A stretch of 64,000 bases of DNA, taken from Achromobacter piechaudii NBRC 102461. GTDB lineage: Bacteria; Pseudomonadota; Gammaproteobacteria; Burkholderiales; Burkholderiaceae_B. Location: the NCBI RefSeq assembly GCF_001571245.1, contig NZ_BCTK01000012.1, forward strand, positions 186,001-250,000, read 5' to 3'. This document shows, piece by piece, positions 42,457-50,721 of this stretch; the first letter of the stretch is position 1; each line of letters starts with the position of its first letter. Under the pieces are notes generated by a model. That model made no database searches. It saw only the letters and a program-made list of their open reading frames with translations, and was not told the origin of the DNA. The translations under genes and the position numbers were made by a program.

Positions 42457-43125
42457 ATGGCTTATCAATACGACTTCGCGTCGGTCTTGGACTACACGCC
42501 GGTGCTGATCAAGGGCATCGGCGTCACGGTTGAGCTGATCGCCTTCGGCGCGGTGGCGGGCGTGGCGCTGGGCATTGTCTGCGCCTGGGTCCGCACGCAG
42601 GGGCCGCGCTGGTTGCGCGTGCCCGTGACCGCCTATGTCGAGGTGATCCGCAACACGCCATTCCTGATCCAGCTGTTCTTCGTGTTCTTCGGCCTGCCGT
42701 CCCTGGGCGTGCAGCTGGGCGAGATGCAGGCGGCATGCCTGGCGATGGCGCTGAACCTGGGCGCGTACAGCACCGAGATCATCCGCGCCGGCATCGACGC
42801 CACGCCCAAAGGGCAGTACGAAGCGGGCGCCAGCCTGGCGATGACGCGCTTGCAGGTGTTTCGGCACGTGGTGCTCAAGCCCGCCTTGAAGCGCATCTGG
42901 CCGGCCTTGTCCTCGCAGATCGTGATCGTGATGCTGGGCTCGGCGGTGTGTTCGCAGATCGCAGCCGAGGACCTGACCTTCGCGGCCAACTTCATCCAGT
43001 CGCGCAATTTCCGCGCGTTCGAGGTGTACCTGGTCACGACCGGCATCTATCTGGTGCTGGCCATCGTCTTGCGCCAATTGCTGCGCATGGCGGGCCGGCG
43101 TTTGTTTCGCAAGGCGGCGCGATGA
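42457..43125 (+). CDS. Polar amino acid ABC importer permease 1
   Basis: 222 aa, HisM/GlnP-type permease. Motifs: VEVIRNTPFLIQLFFVFFGLPSLG in the membrane core and NLGAYSTEIIRAGIDATPKGQYEAGASLAM, the EAA region. About five helices. It starts 19 bp after the binding protein and its stop overlaps the second permease in ATGA. Confidence 0.9.
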   Translation: MAYQYDFASVLDYTPVLIKGIGVTVELIAFGAVAGVALGIVCAWVRTQGPRWLRVPVTAYVEVIRNTPFLIQLFFVFFGLPSLGVQLGEMQAACLAMALNLGAYSTEIIRAGIDATPKGQYEAGASLAMTRLQVFRHVVLKPALKRIWPALSSQIVIVMLGSAVCSQIAAEDLTFAANFIQSRNFRAFEVYLVTTGIYLVLAIVLRQLLRMAGRRLFRKAAR

Positions 43126-43778
43126 TTGAATTTTCAACATGGGACATCGTGCGCAACCTGCTGCTGGCCGCGCGCTGGACGGTGGTGCTGTCGCTGGTGG
43201 CGTTCGTGGGCGGCGCGCTGATGGGCGTGCTGGCGCTGATGATGCGCACGTCTCGCGTGGCGCTGATGCGCCGCGTCAGTTGGGCGTACATCGAACTGTT
43301 CCAGGGCACTCCGCTGCTGATGCAGTTGTTCCTGGCGTTCTTCGGGTTGTCGCTGCTGGGCGTGGAAGTGCCGCCCTGGCTGGCGGCGGGCGCGGCGCTG
43401 ACGCTGTGGTCGGGCGCGTTCCTGGCCGAAATCTGGCGCGGCTGCGTGGAGGCGATTCCAAAAGGCCAATGGGAAGCATCCGCCAGCCTGGCGCTGGGCT
43501 ACGTGCAGCAGATGCGCTACGTGGTGCTGCCCCAGGCGCTGCGTATCGCCATTGCGCCCACCGTGGGCTTTGCCGTGCAGATCGTCAAGAGCACCGCGCT
43601 GACCTCCATCATCGGGTTCACCGAGCTGTCCAAGGCCAGCACGGTGATCACCAACGCCACCTTCAGTCCCTTCACCGTCTATGCCTGCGCGGCGCTGATC
43701 TACTTCGCGCTGTGCTGGCCCCTGTCGCGCCTCAGCCTCCGGCTGGAAAGGAAGTTGCATGCCCCTCATCGCCCTTGA
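43122..43778 (+). CDS. Polar amino acid ABC importer permease 2
   Basis: 218 aa, HisQ-type. YIELFQGTPLLMQLFLAFFGLSLLG and LWSGAFLAEIWRGCVEAIPKGQWEASASLAL are the family signatures. The start at 43122 shares ATGA with the upstream permease, and its own end overlaps the ATPase start by 20 bp, so all three are coupled. Confidence 0.9.
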   Translation: MIEFSTWDIVRNLLLAARWTVVLSLVAFVGGALMGVLALMMRTSRVALMRRVSWAYIELFQGTPLLMQLFLAFFGLSLLGVEVPPWLAAGAALTLWSGAFLAEIWRGCVEAIPKGQWEASASLALGYVQQMRYVVLPQALRIAIAPTVGFAVQIVKSTALTSIIGFTELSKASTVITNATFSPFTVYACAALIYFALCWPLSRLSLRLERKLHAPHRP

Positions 43779-44496
43779 AGACGTCCGCAAGAAATTCGGC
43801 GACAACGAAGTCCTGAAGGGAGTGACGCTACGCGTCGAGCCCGGTGAGGTCATCGCCATCATCGGCAAGAGCGGCTCGGGCAAGAGCACGCTGCTGCGCT
43901 GCGTGAACGGGCTGGAGCAGATCGACGGCGGCGCCATCATGGTGGCCGACGCGCAGCTGGGCGACGATGAACTGCGGCTGCGCGCGCTGCGGCTCAAGGT
44001 GGGCATGATCTTCCAGCAGTTCAACCTGTTTCCGCACCTGACCGTGGGGCGCAACGTGATGCTCTCGCCCATGGTGGCCAAGCGCATGCCGGAAGCCGAG
44101 GCGGCCGACATGGCGCGCGCCATGCTGACGCGCGTGGGGCTGGCGCACAAGTTCGATGCGTGGCCGGAAGAGTTGTCCGGCGGACAGCAGCAACGCGTGG
44201 CGATCGCGCGTGCGCTGGCGATGCAGCCGCTTGCCTTGCTGTGCGATGAAATCACATCGGCGCTGGACCCCGAGCTGGTCAACGAAGTGCTGGCGGTGGT
44301 GCGCGAGCTGGCAGCCGATGGCATGACGCTGCTGATGGTCACGCACGAAATGCGCTTTGCGCGCGAGGTGTGCGACCGGGTCGTCTTCATGCACCAGGGC
44401 CGCGTGCATGAGATCGGCCCGCCCGAGGAATTGTTCGCCGCGCCCGCTACCGCCGAATTGCGTCAATTCCTGGGGATGACGAATCTGGCGCCATAG
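43759..44496 (+). CDS. Polar amino acid ABC importer ATPase
   Basis: 245 aa PAAT-family ATPase. Walker A GKSGSGKST at 36-44, Q-loop MIFQQFNLFPHLTV, signature LSGGQQQRVAIARAL, Walker B LALLCDEITSALDPE and H-loop MVTHEMRFAREV. CDEITSALDPEL is the PAAT signature form. It completes the importer; the next gene converges from the other strand 19 bp away. Confidence 0.92.
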   Translation: MPLIALEDVRKKFGDNEVLKGVTLRVEPGEVIAIIGKSGSGKSTLLRCVNGLEQIDGGAIMVADAQLGDDELRLRALRLKVGMIFQQFNLFPHLTVGRNVMLSPMVAKRMPEAEAADMARAMLTRVGLAHKFDAWPEELSGGQQQRVAIARALAMQPLALLCDEITSALDPELVNEVLAVVRELAADGMTLLMVTHEMRFAREVCDRVVFMHQGRVHEIGPPEELFAAPATAELRQFLGMTNLAP

Positions 44497-44514
44497 GGGC
44501 GCGCAAGCAGGCGT

Positions 44515-45654
44515 TCAGCGCGAGAAGCCGCGCGCGGCGATTTCCCAGACGTCTTCTACGACGTCATTGCGCACCACGACCAGGCCGTCGTGCAGGTTGA
44601 ACGTCGGGTCCACGTGCGAGGGCACCAGACGCAGCACGTCGCCCAGCGCGGGCGCGGTGGCATCGGGCGCAACGCGCACGACGCCGTGTTCGTCGTTAAT
44701 CGCCGCATAGGTCAGGCCCGCCGTATCGAAGACGGCGGGCGGGCCGCATTCGGCGGTGGTGGACTTCAGGCCTGCGTCCAGGATCACGCGGTCGGGCGCC
44801 GGCACGCTCATGACGGTGGACAACAGGAACAGGCTGTTCTGGAATTTCAGCGGACCGTCCCATTCGTTCGCGCCGTAGTCGCCGTCCATGAACGCGTAAG
44901 AGCCCGCTTGCAGTTCGGTATAGACGCCGCTTGCCGCGTCGAATTCTGCGCTGCCCGTGCCGCCCCCGGTAATGATGTCGCAAGCGATGCCGCTTTCACG
45001 CAGCAGCTGGGCGTACGAGGCCGCGATACGCGCGGCCTGCTTGCAGATCTGCGCGCGCTCCTCACGCGTACGGGCGTGCTGCACCGAGCCGTGATAGGCC
45101 TGCAAGCCCACGAACTGCACGCCGGGCAGGTCACGCGCCTGTTGCGCCAGCGCCAGCACCAGCGCATCGTCCGACACGCCGCAGCGGCCTTGGCCGACGT
45201 CCACTTCGACCAGCACGTCGATCTGCGCGCCCGCCTGCGTCATGGCTTGCGAGAGCTGCGCCAGGTTGTGGGCGTTATCCACACAGACGCTCATCTTGGC
45301 CACGCGCGCCAGCTGGCCCAGCAAGGCAAGCTTGGCAGGCCCGACGACTTCGTTGCTGATGTGGATGTCGTGGATGCCCGCGGCCACGAAAGGCAGCGCC
45401 TCGCTGACCTTCTGGCAACAGATGCCACGCGCGCCCAGCGCGAGTTGGCGCCGCGCGATCTCGGGGCATTTGTGCGCCTTGGCGTGCGGCCGCAAGGCCA
45501 CCTCGTGGCGGTCCGCCCAAGCCTGCATGGCGCGCAGATTGGCTTCGAAGGGCGTCAGGTCCAGCACGAGGCTGGGCGTGTCGACTTGGGCCAACGGATC
45601 ACCCGGCTGCGCTGGCGGGGGCAGCGCTATGCCGCGTATGACTTCCTGGGACAT
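44515..45654 (-). CDS. DSD1-family PLP enzyme (D-threonine / 3-hydroxyaspartate aldolase-like)
   Basis: 379 aa alanine-racemase-fold enzyme. N-terminal VDTPSLVLDLTPFEANLRAM and PHAKAHKCPEIARRQLALGARGICCQKVSEA (PLP lysine in the AKAHK region), VEVDVGQGRCGV, and the metal-site-like C-terminal LRLVPSHVDPTFNLHDGLVVV (His and Cys/His near the end). The family covers D-threonine aldolase, D-serine dehydratase and 3-hydroxy-D-aspartate aldolase. It ends 19 bp from the convergent ATPase and starts with CGGAG upstream. Physically adjacent to amino acid transporters, so a D-amino acid is the likely substrate. Confidence 0.82.
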   Translation of the reverse strand: MSQEVIRGIALPPPAQPGDPLAQVDTPSLVLDLTPFEANLRAMQAWADRHEVALRPHAKAHKCPEIARRQLALGARGICCQKVSEALPFVAAGIHDIHISNEVVGPAKLALLGQLARVAKMSVCVDNAHNLAQLSQAMTQAGAQIDVLVEVDVGQGRCGVSDDALVLALAQQARDLPGVQFVGLQAYHGSVQHARTREERAQICKQAARIAASYAQLLRESGIACDIITGGGTGSAEFDAASGVYTELQAGSYAFMDGDYGANEWDGPLKFQNSLFLLSTVMSVPAPDRVILDAGLKSTTAECGPPAVFDTAGLTYAAINDEHGVVRVAPDATAPALGDVLRLVPSHVDPTFNLHDGLVVVRNDVVEDVWEIAARGFSR

Positions 45655-45978
45655 CGGGTAACTCCGTTATTTGCACCGCAAAGGATGTAACCGTAGGGCC
45701 GGACGCATAACCAAACGAAGACCATCCATAACCCCAAGGCTCATCGACCCCCAGGTAAACGATAGCTCCGTAACCATTGGCTACGCATGCCCTGCATGAC
45801 AGAATTTCACCATAGAAAAGGGGACTCCACGGCGCGCCCGACTCGCGGGCTTTTTGCCCCGATAAAGCGCCTCTGGCAAGGGTAGGCCCGGCGGCAAAAG
45901 ACGCCTGGAACAATACCCGTCCACGTGGAACACATCAACATCAATCAACACGCTGCACCATCACTCGGAGAAGCTCGA
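45655..45978. other. Divergent intergenic region, promoters of the aldolase-like and TAXI genes
   Basis: 324 bp without a supported gene. A short hairpin, GCCCG actcg CGGGC followed by TTTTT (45836-45855), resembles a weak terminator or attenuator in the leader of the TAXI gene. Several GTAAC/CATAACC-like repeats occur between 45700 and 45780, none symmetric enough to call an operator. Confidence 0.4.
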
Positions 45979-46941
45979 ATGAAACTCAAACACTGGATCA
46001 CCGCCCTGACCGTTGCGGTCGCCGCCGTCGGCGCCACGGGCTCGGCACAGGCCCAACAGTTCTTCCGTATCGGCACGGGCGGCACGGCCGGCACCTACTA
46101 CCCGATCGGCGGCATCATCGCCAACGCCGTGTCCCAACCGGGCAAGCTCGTCGCTACGGCCGTGGCGTCCAACGGGTCGGTGGCCAACATCAACGGCATC
46201 CTGGGCGGCTCCTTTGAAGCCGGCTTCACGCAATCGGACGTGGCGTACTGGGCCTATAGCGGCACGGGCACGTTCGAAGGCAAGCCCAAGGCGCAAGACC
46301 TGCGCCTGATCGCAACGCTGTATCCGGAAAGCATCCACCTGGTGACGCGCAAGGGCGCGGGCATCAAGAGCGTGGCCGACCTGAAGGGCAAACGCGTGTC
46401 GATGGACGAGCCGGGTTCGGGCACGCTGGTTGACGTGCGCCTGATCCTGGGCGCCTACGGCATGACCGACAAGGACATCAAGGCCGAATACCTCAAGCCG
46501 AACCAGGCGGGCGACAAGCTCAAGGACGGCGGGCTGGATGCGTTCTTCTTCGTGGGCGGCGCGCCGGCCGGCGCGATTGCCGAGCTGGCCTCGAGCGGCG
46601 CGGGCATCGAGATCGTGCCGCTGGTCGGCCCGGAAATCGATGCGCTGCGCGCCAAGCAGGAATTCTTCACGCCCGACACCATCGCCGCCAACACCTACCA
46701 GAACGTGGGCGAAGTGAAGACCATCTCGGTCAACGCGCAAATGGTCACGTCGGCCAAGCTGCCCGAACAGGTCGTGTATGACGTCACCAAGGCGCTGTAC
46801 AGCGACGCCACGCGCAAGACGCTGGACAACGGCCATGCCAAGGGCAAGCTCATCACGCGCGACAACGCGATCAAGGGCGCCGGCATCCCGTTCCACCCGG
46901 GCGCCGAGAAGTTCTACAAGGAAATCGGCCTGTTGAAGTAA
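45979..46941 (+). CDS. TAXI-family TRAP transporter solute-binding protein
   Basis: 320 aa. Signal peptide MKLKHWITALTVAVAAVGATGSAQA, then FRIGTGGTAGTYYPIGGIIANAV and AVASNGSVANINGILGGSFEAGFTQSDVAYWAY, and VSMDEPGSGTLVDVRLIL: the TAXI (TRAP-associated extracytoplasmic) signature. It binds the ligand for the fused permease 109 bp downstream. The ATG has CGGAGAAGCTCGA upstream. Ligands of TAXI proteins include glutamate or related compounds; here unassigned. Confidence 0.92.
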   Translation: MKLKHWITALTVAVAAVGATGSAQAQQFFRIGTGGTAGTYYPIGGIIANAVSQPGKLVATAVASNGSVANINGILGGSFEAGFTQSDVAYWAYSGTGTFEGKPKAQDLRLIATLYPESIHLVTRKGAGIKSVADLKGKRVSMDEPGSGTLVDVRLILGAYGMTDKDIKAEYLKPNQAGDKLKDGGLDAFFFVGGAPAGAIAELASSGAGIEIVPLVGPEIDALRAKQEFFTPDTIAANTYQNVGEVKTISVNAQMVTSAKLPEQVVYDVTKALYSDATRKTLDNGHAKGKLITRDNAIKGAGIPFHPGAEKFYKEIGLLK

Positions 46942-47050
46942 GCACGAGCCGTTCTACACACGGCGATACGCCCGCGCGCCCCGAGCGCGCCGGCATTGCG
47001 CAGGGCCGCCTAGTGCGGCCCTGTTCGCGGATTCACCTGAGAAATACCCG

Positions 47051-49075
47051 ATGGAAATAGACCACGAAAAGACCCAGCAGCTGGCGGAAAAGTACGATTC
47101 CGAAATCCGCTTCCGGCCGCTGGACAAGACCGCCACCTGGATCGTTTCGGGCCTGCTCGTCACGCTTTCGATCTTTCACTACTACACCGCCGGCTTCGGC
47201 CTGCTGCGCGAAGCAACCCATCGCGGCGTACACCTGGCGTTTGTGCTGAGCCTGATTTTCCTGGTGTTCGGCTTTTCCAAGTCGCACTATCAGCGCGAGC
47301 CCAAGTCCACCTGGTACGCACCGGGCGGCATCCCGCTGTATGACTGGATCATCGCCGTAGCGCTGGCGCTGTCGGTGATGTACATCCCGTACATCTTCGA
47401 AGACCTGGCGTTCCGCGTGGGCAATCCGCTGCCCATCGACGTCTTCATGGGCTCCATCCTGCTGATCGGCCTGCTGGAAGCCACGCGCCGCGCCATGGGC
47501 TGGCCGCTGCCCATCATCGCCCTGGTGTTCATGGCCTACGCCATGTTCGGTCCGTATTTCCCGGGCCTGCTGCAACACGCGGGCAACACGTGGTCCCAGA
47601 TCGTCAACCACATGTACCTGACCAGTCAGGGCGTGTACGGCGTGGCGGTCGGCGTGGTGGCGACCTACGTCTTTCACTTCGTGCTGTTCGGCGTGCTGGC
47701 CACCCGTATCGGATTGGGCCAGCTGTTCCTGGATGTCGCCTCGACCATCGCCGGGCGTTACGCGGGCGGACCGGCCAAGGTATCGGTGTTCGGCTCGGCC
47801 ATGTTCGGCATGCTGTCGGGGTCGTCGGTGGCCAACGCGGTCACGGTGGGGTCGCTGACCATTCCGGCCATGATCCGCATCGGCTACCCCCGGCATTTCG
47901 CGGCGGGCGTCGAGGCAGCCAGCAGCACGGGCGGCCAGATCACGCCCCCCATCATGGGCGCGGCCGCGTTCCTGATGATCGAATTCCTGGGCATTCCGTA
48001 TCAGGATATCGCCATCGCGGGCATCTTCCCCGCCTTCCTGTACTTCTTCGGCATGTTCATGCAGGTGCACTTCGAGGCCAAGCGTGAAGGCTTGCGCGGC
48101 CTGACGCCCGAAGAAATGCCCAAGCTCAAGCAATCGTTCAAGATGCGCTGGCCGACGCTGATTCCGCTGTTCCTGCTGATCGGCGTGTTGGCCAGCGGCC
48201 GCACGCCGTATCTGGCGGCGTTCGCCGGCATTACGGGCTGCATTCTGGTGGGCCTGTTCAATCCGTATCAGCGCCTGCGTCTGCGCGATCTGTACGAAGC
48301 CTTCGAGACCGGCGCCAAGTATGCGCTGGCCGTGGGCGCGGCCGCCGGCACCGTGGGCATCGTGATCGGCGTGGTGACGCTGACCGGGGTGGGCTTCAAG
48401 GTTTCGTACATCGTGATCTCGGCGGCGCAATCGATTGCCGGCGTGGCCTCGGTCGTGATCCCCGAAGCCATCGCCAACACGCAGTCGCTGACACTGGTGG
48501 CGGCGCTGATCATGACGGGCATCGTCTGCATCCTGATGGGCTGCGGCATTCCCACCACCGCCAACTACCTGATCATGGTGGCGGTGGCCGCGCCTACGCT
48601 CGTGCAGTTGGGCGTGCAACCGATCGCGGCGCACTTCTTCGTGTTCTATTTCGGCATCCTGGCGGACATCACGCCCCCGGTGGCGCTGGCAGCCTACGCG
48701 GCGGCGGGCATGGCGGGCAGTGATCCGTTCAAGACCGGCAACACGGCGTTCAGGCTGGGGATCACCAAGCTGATCGTTCCCTTCGTGTTCGTGTTCTCGC
48801 CGTCGCTGCTGATTTCGGTGCAGGGCTTCACCTGGCAGGACTTCTTCGTGACGCTGATCGGCTGCATGGTGGGTCTGGTGCTGCTGTCGGCGGCGTTCTC
48901 GCGCTACATGCTTGTCGGCATGAAGAGCTGGGAGCGTTGGTTGTGCACGCTGGGCGCGCTGCTCACGATCCTGCCGGGCATTGCCAGCGGGTTGATCGGC
49001 CTGGCCATTTGCATCCCGGTGTTCATCCGGCAGATGACGCAGCTCAAACTGGAAAGCGCGGCCAAGGCGGCATAG
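47051..49075 (+). CDS. TRAP transporter fused 4TM/12TM permease
   Basis: 674 aa fusion of the small (DctQ-like) and large (DctM-like) membrane subunits, as is normal for TAXI systems. Large subunit motifs: GKYAGGPAKVSVFGSAMFGMLSGSSVANAV-like stretch (GSAMFGMLSGSSVANAVTVG), ASSTGGQITPPIMGAAAFLM and ADITPPVALAAYAAAGMAGS. About 16 membrane helices predicted by eye. Sodium- or proton-driven uptake of the ligand delivered by the TAXI protein. A strong terminator follows. Confidence 0.92.
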   Translation: MEIDHEKTQQLAEKYDSEIRFRPLDKTATWIVSGLLVTLSIFHYYTAGFGLLREATHRGVHLAFVLSLIFLVFGFSKSHYQREPKSTWYAPGGIPLYDWIIAVALALSVMYIPYIFEDLAFRVGNPLPIDVFMGSILLIGLLEATRRAMGWPLPIIALVFMAYAMFGPYFPGLLQHAGNTWSQIVNHMYLTSQGVYGVAVGVVATYVFHFVLFGVLATRIGLGQLFLDVASTIAGRYAGGPAKVSVFGSAMFGMLSGSSVANAVTVGSLTIPAMIRIGYPRHFAAGVEAASSTGGQITPPIMGAAAFLMIEFLGIPYQDIAIAGIFPAFLYFFGMFMQVHFEAKREGLRGLTPEEMPKLKQSFKMRWPTLIPLFLLIGVLASGRTPYLAAFAGITGCILVGLFNPYQRLRLRDLYEAFETGAKYALAVGAAAGTVGIVIGVVTLTGVGFKVSYIVISAAQSIAGVASVVIPEAIANTQSLTLVAALIMTGIVCILMGCGIPTTANYLIMVAVAAPTLVQLGVQPIAAHFFVFYFGILADITPPVALAAYAAAGMAGSDPFKTGNTAFRLGITKLIVPFVFVFSPSLLISVQGFTWQDFFVTLIGCMVGLVLLSAAFSRYMLVGMKSWERWLCTLGALLTILPGIASGLIGLAICIPVFIRQMTQLKLESAAKAA

Positions 49076-49108
49076 CGCGGTCCCGTCGCGGCGATCTGGC
49101 CGCAGATA

Positions 49109-49150
49109 AAAACAGGGGCGGACCTTTGGTGTCCGCCCCTGTTTTCTTTT
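49109..49150 (+). terminator. Intrinsic terminator of the TRAP operon
   Basis: AAAACAGGGGCGGAC ctttggt GTCCGCCCCTGTTTT then CTTTT: 15-bp stem, 7-nt loop, T-rich tail. Confidence 0.93.
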
Positions 49151-49336
49151 GCGCAATCATGCATTCTGGCAGCAAATACGGGCAGAATGGGGGCCGTCCA
49201 CGACAGGGTGACGCCATACAACATTCCGCCTTTTCGCCGGTTGCCCGGCTAAATAAATCAGCGTAAAGTAAAATTCATGTTTGCTGGTCTGCCGATATGC
49301 GGGCCGACTGTGCAAACAGGCACAACACTGCGCCAT

Positions 49337-49795
49337 ATGTTCGATATCCTGGTTTATCTGTTCGAGAATTACTACACGCCGCAAGCCTGTCCTGCGGCCG
49401 ATGTGCTCGCAAAGCGGCTAGCCGCCGCCGGCTTCGAGCACGAAGACATCGACGACGCCCTCGGCTGGCTGTATGGCTTGGCCGAGACCACCGAACGATG
49501 TGTCGACCTCGCTCAGGCTCCCAACACCGGAACCCGGATCTACACCGACAACGAATACAGCCAGCTCGGCTCCGAATCCATCGGCTTCATCGCCTTCCTG
49601 GAATCGGCCGGCGTGCTGCCGGCGCCCCTGCGAGAAATCGTCATCGATCGAGGCCTGGCTTCGCCCGAAACGCCCGTGCCGCTTTCCAAGATCAAGATCA
49701 TCGCCCTCATGGTTCTCTGGAGCCAGGAAGCCGAGATCGACAACCTGGTCCTGGAAGAGCTGCTGGACGAAGAGGGCGTGCGGCTGTTGCATTGA
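49337..49795 (+). CDS. smg: Smg family protein
   Basis: 152 aa. It opens [19 protein letters not shown], then [24 protein letters not shown] and [28 protein letters not shown] with [16 protein letters not shown] at the end: the Smg (DUF494) pattern. In other proteobacteria smg usually sits beside dprA, but dprA is not in the gap on either side here; gluQ and topB follow. Role unclear, with suggested links to topoisomerase function or DNA uptake from its usual neighbours. Confidence 0.9.
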   Translation: MFDILVYLFENYYTPQACPAADVLAKRLAAAGFEHEDIDDALGWLYGLAETTERCVDLAQAPNTGTRIYTDNEYSQLGSESIGFIAFLESAGVLPAPLREIVIDRGLASPETPVPLSKIKIIALMVLWSQEAEIDNLVLEELLDEEGVRLLH

Positions 49796-49823
49796 CACGG
49801 CGCTCAGGCTGTTTGCTGTTGCT

Positions 49824-50717
49824 GTGACGTACGTAGGCCGATTCGCCCCCAGCCCCAGCGGCCCGCTACATGCGGGTTCGCTGGTGGCCGCGCTTGCCAG
49901 TTGGCTGGATGCGCGCGCCCAAAATGGGCGCTGGCTGTTGCGCATGGAAGACGTAGACACCCCGCGCACCGTGGCGGGGGCCGCCGACACCATCATGTCG
50001 CAACTGACCGCGCTGGGCCTGCACTGGGACGGCGAGGTCATGTGGCAATCGCAGCGCAACGCCGCCTACCAATCCGCATTTGACTCGCTCGCCGCGCGTG
50101 GCTTGATCTACGGCTGCGGCTGCACCCGTCGCGAAATCACCGACTCCGCGTTGCGGGGCCAGACCGCGCCCGGCATGGACGGCGAGCGTCCCTACCCAGG
50201 CACGTGCCGCCACGGCTTACCGCCAGGCCGCCAGGCGCGCGCGTGGCGATTGCGCGTGCCGCCGGGCGTCGAACACTTTGAAGACAGATGGCTCGGCCCG
50301 CAAACACAGGACGTGGCGACGGCCGTAGGCGACTTCGCCTTACGCCGCGCCGACGGTTTGTGGGCGTATCAATTGGCGGTGGTCGTGGACGATGCGGAAC
50401 AGGGCGTGACGGACGTGGTGCGCGGGGCGGACCTGCTCAGTTCCACGGCGCGCCAACGCGTGCTGGGCCGCCTGCTGGGCGCACCGCCGCTGCGTTACCT
50501 GCATGTGCCGTTGATCCTGGACATCGATAGCGGCCTGAAGCTGTCCAAGCAAAATGGTGCGCCCGCAATCGATACCGGCTCACCGCTAGCCGCGCTGCAA
50601 AGCGCCTGGCGCAACCTGGGATTCGCGCCCATCGCCGCCGACCGCCCAGCCGATTTCCTGTCGGCAGCCACCGCGCACTGGGCGCGGCGCTTTCCGCTGC
50701 CAGCCGTCGCCGGCTGA
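49824..50717 (+). CDS. gluQ: Glutamyl-Q tRNA(Asp) synthetase
   Basis: 297 aa truncated glutamyl-tRNA synthetase that attaches glutamate to the queuosine base of tRNA-Asp, with no anticodon-binding domain. HIGH motif HAGS at 16-19 ([19 protein letters not shown]), zinc-binding Cys in YGCGCTRRE and YPGTCR, and the KMSKS equivalent KLSKQ at 239-243. A GTG start at 49824 is used because the family begins with [10 protein letters not shown]; no strong ribosome site is seen. Its end is 4 bp from that of the convergent membrane gene. Confidence 0.9.
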   Translation: MTYVGRFAPSPSGPLHAGSLVAALASWLDARAQNGRWLLRMEDVDTPRTVAGAADTIMSQLTALGLHWDGEVMWQSQRNAAYQSAFDSLAARGLIYGCGCTRREITDSALRGQTAPGMDGERPYPGTCRHGLPPGRQARAWRLRVPPGVEHFEDRWLGPQTQDVATAVGDFALRRADGLWAYQLAVVVDDAEQGVTDVVRGADLLSSTARQRVLGRLLGAPPLRYLHVPLILDIDSGLKLSKQNGAPAIDTGSPLAALQSAWRNLGFAPIAADRPADFLSAATAHWARRFPLPAVAG

Positions 50718-50721
50718 CGCG

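Noticed and set aside
45836-45855. A riboswitch leader before the TAXI gene
   Set aside because: Only a 5-bp stem with T-run is visible; no conserved aptamer features seen.
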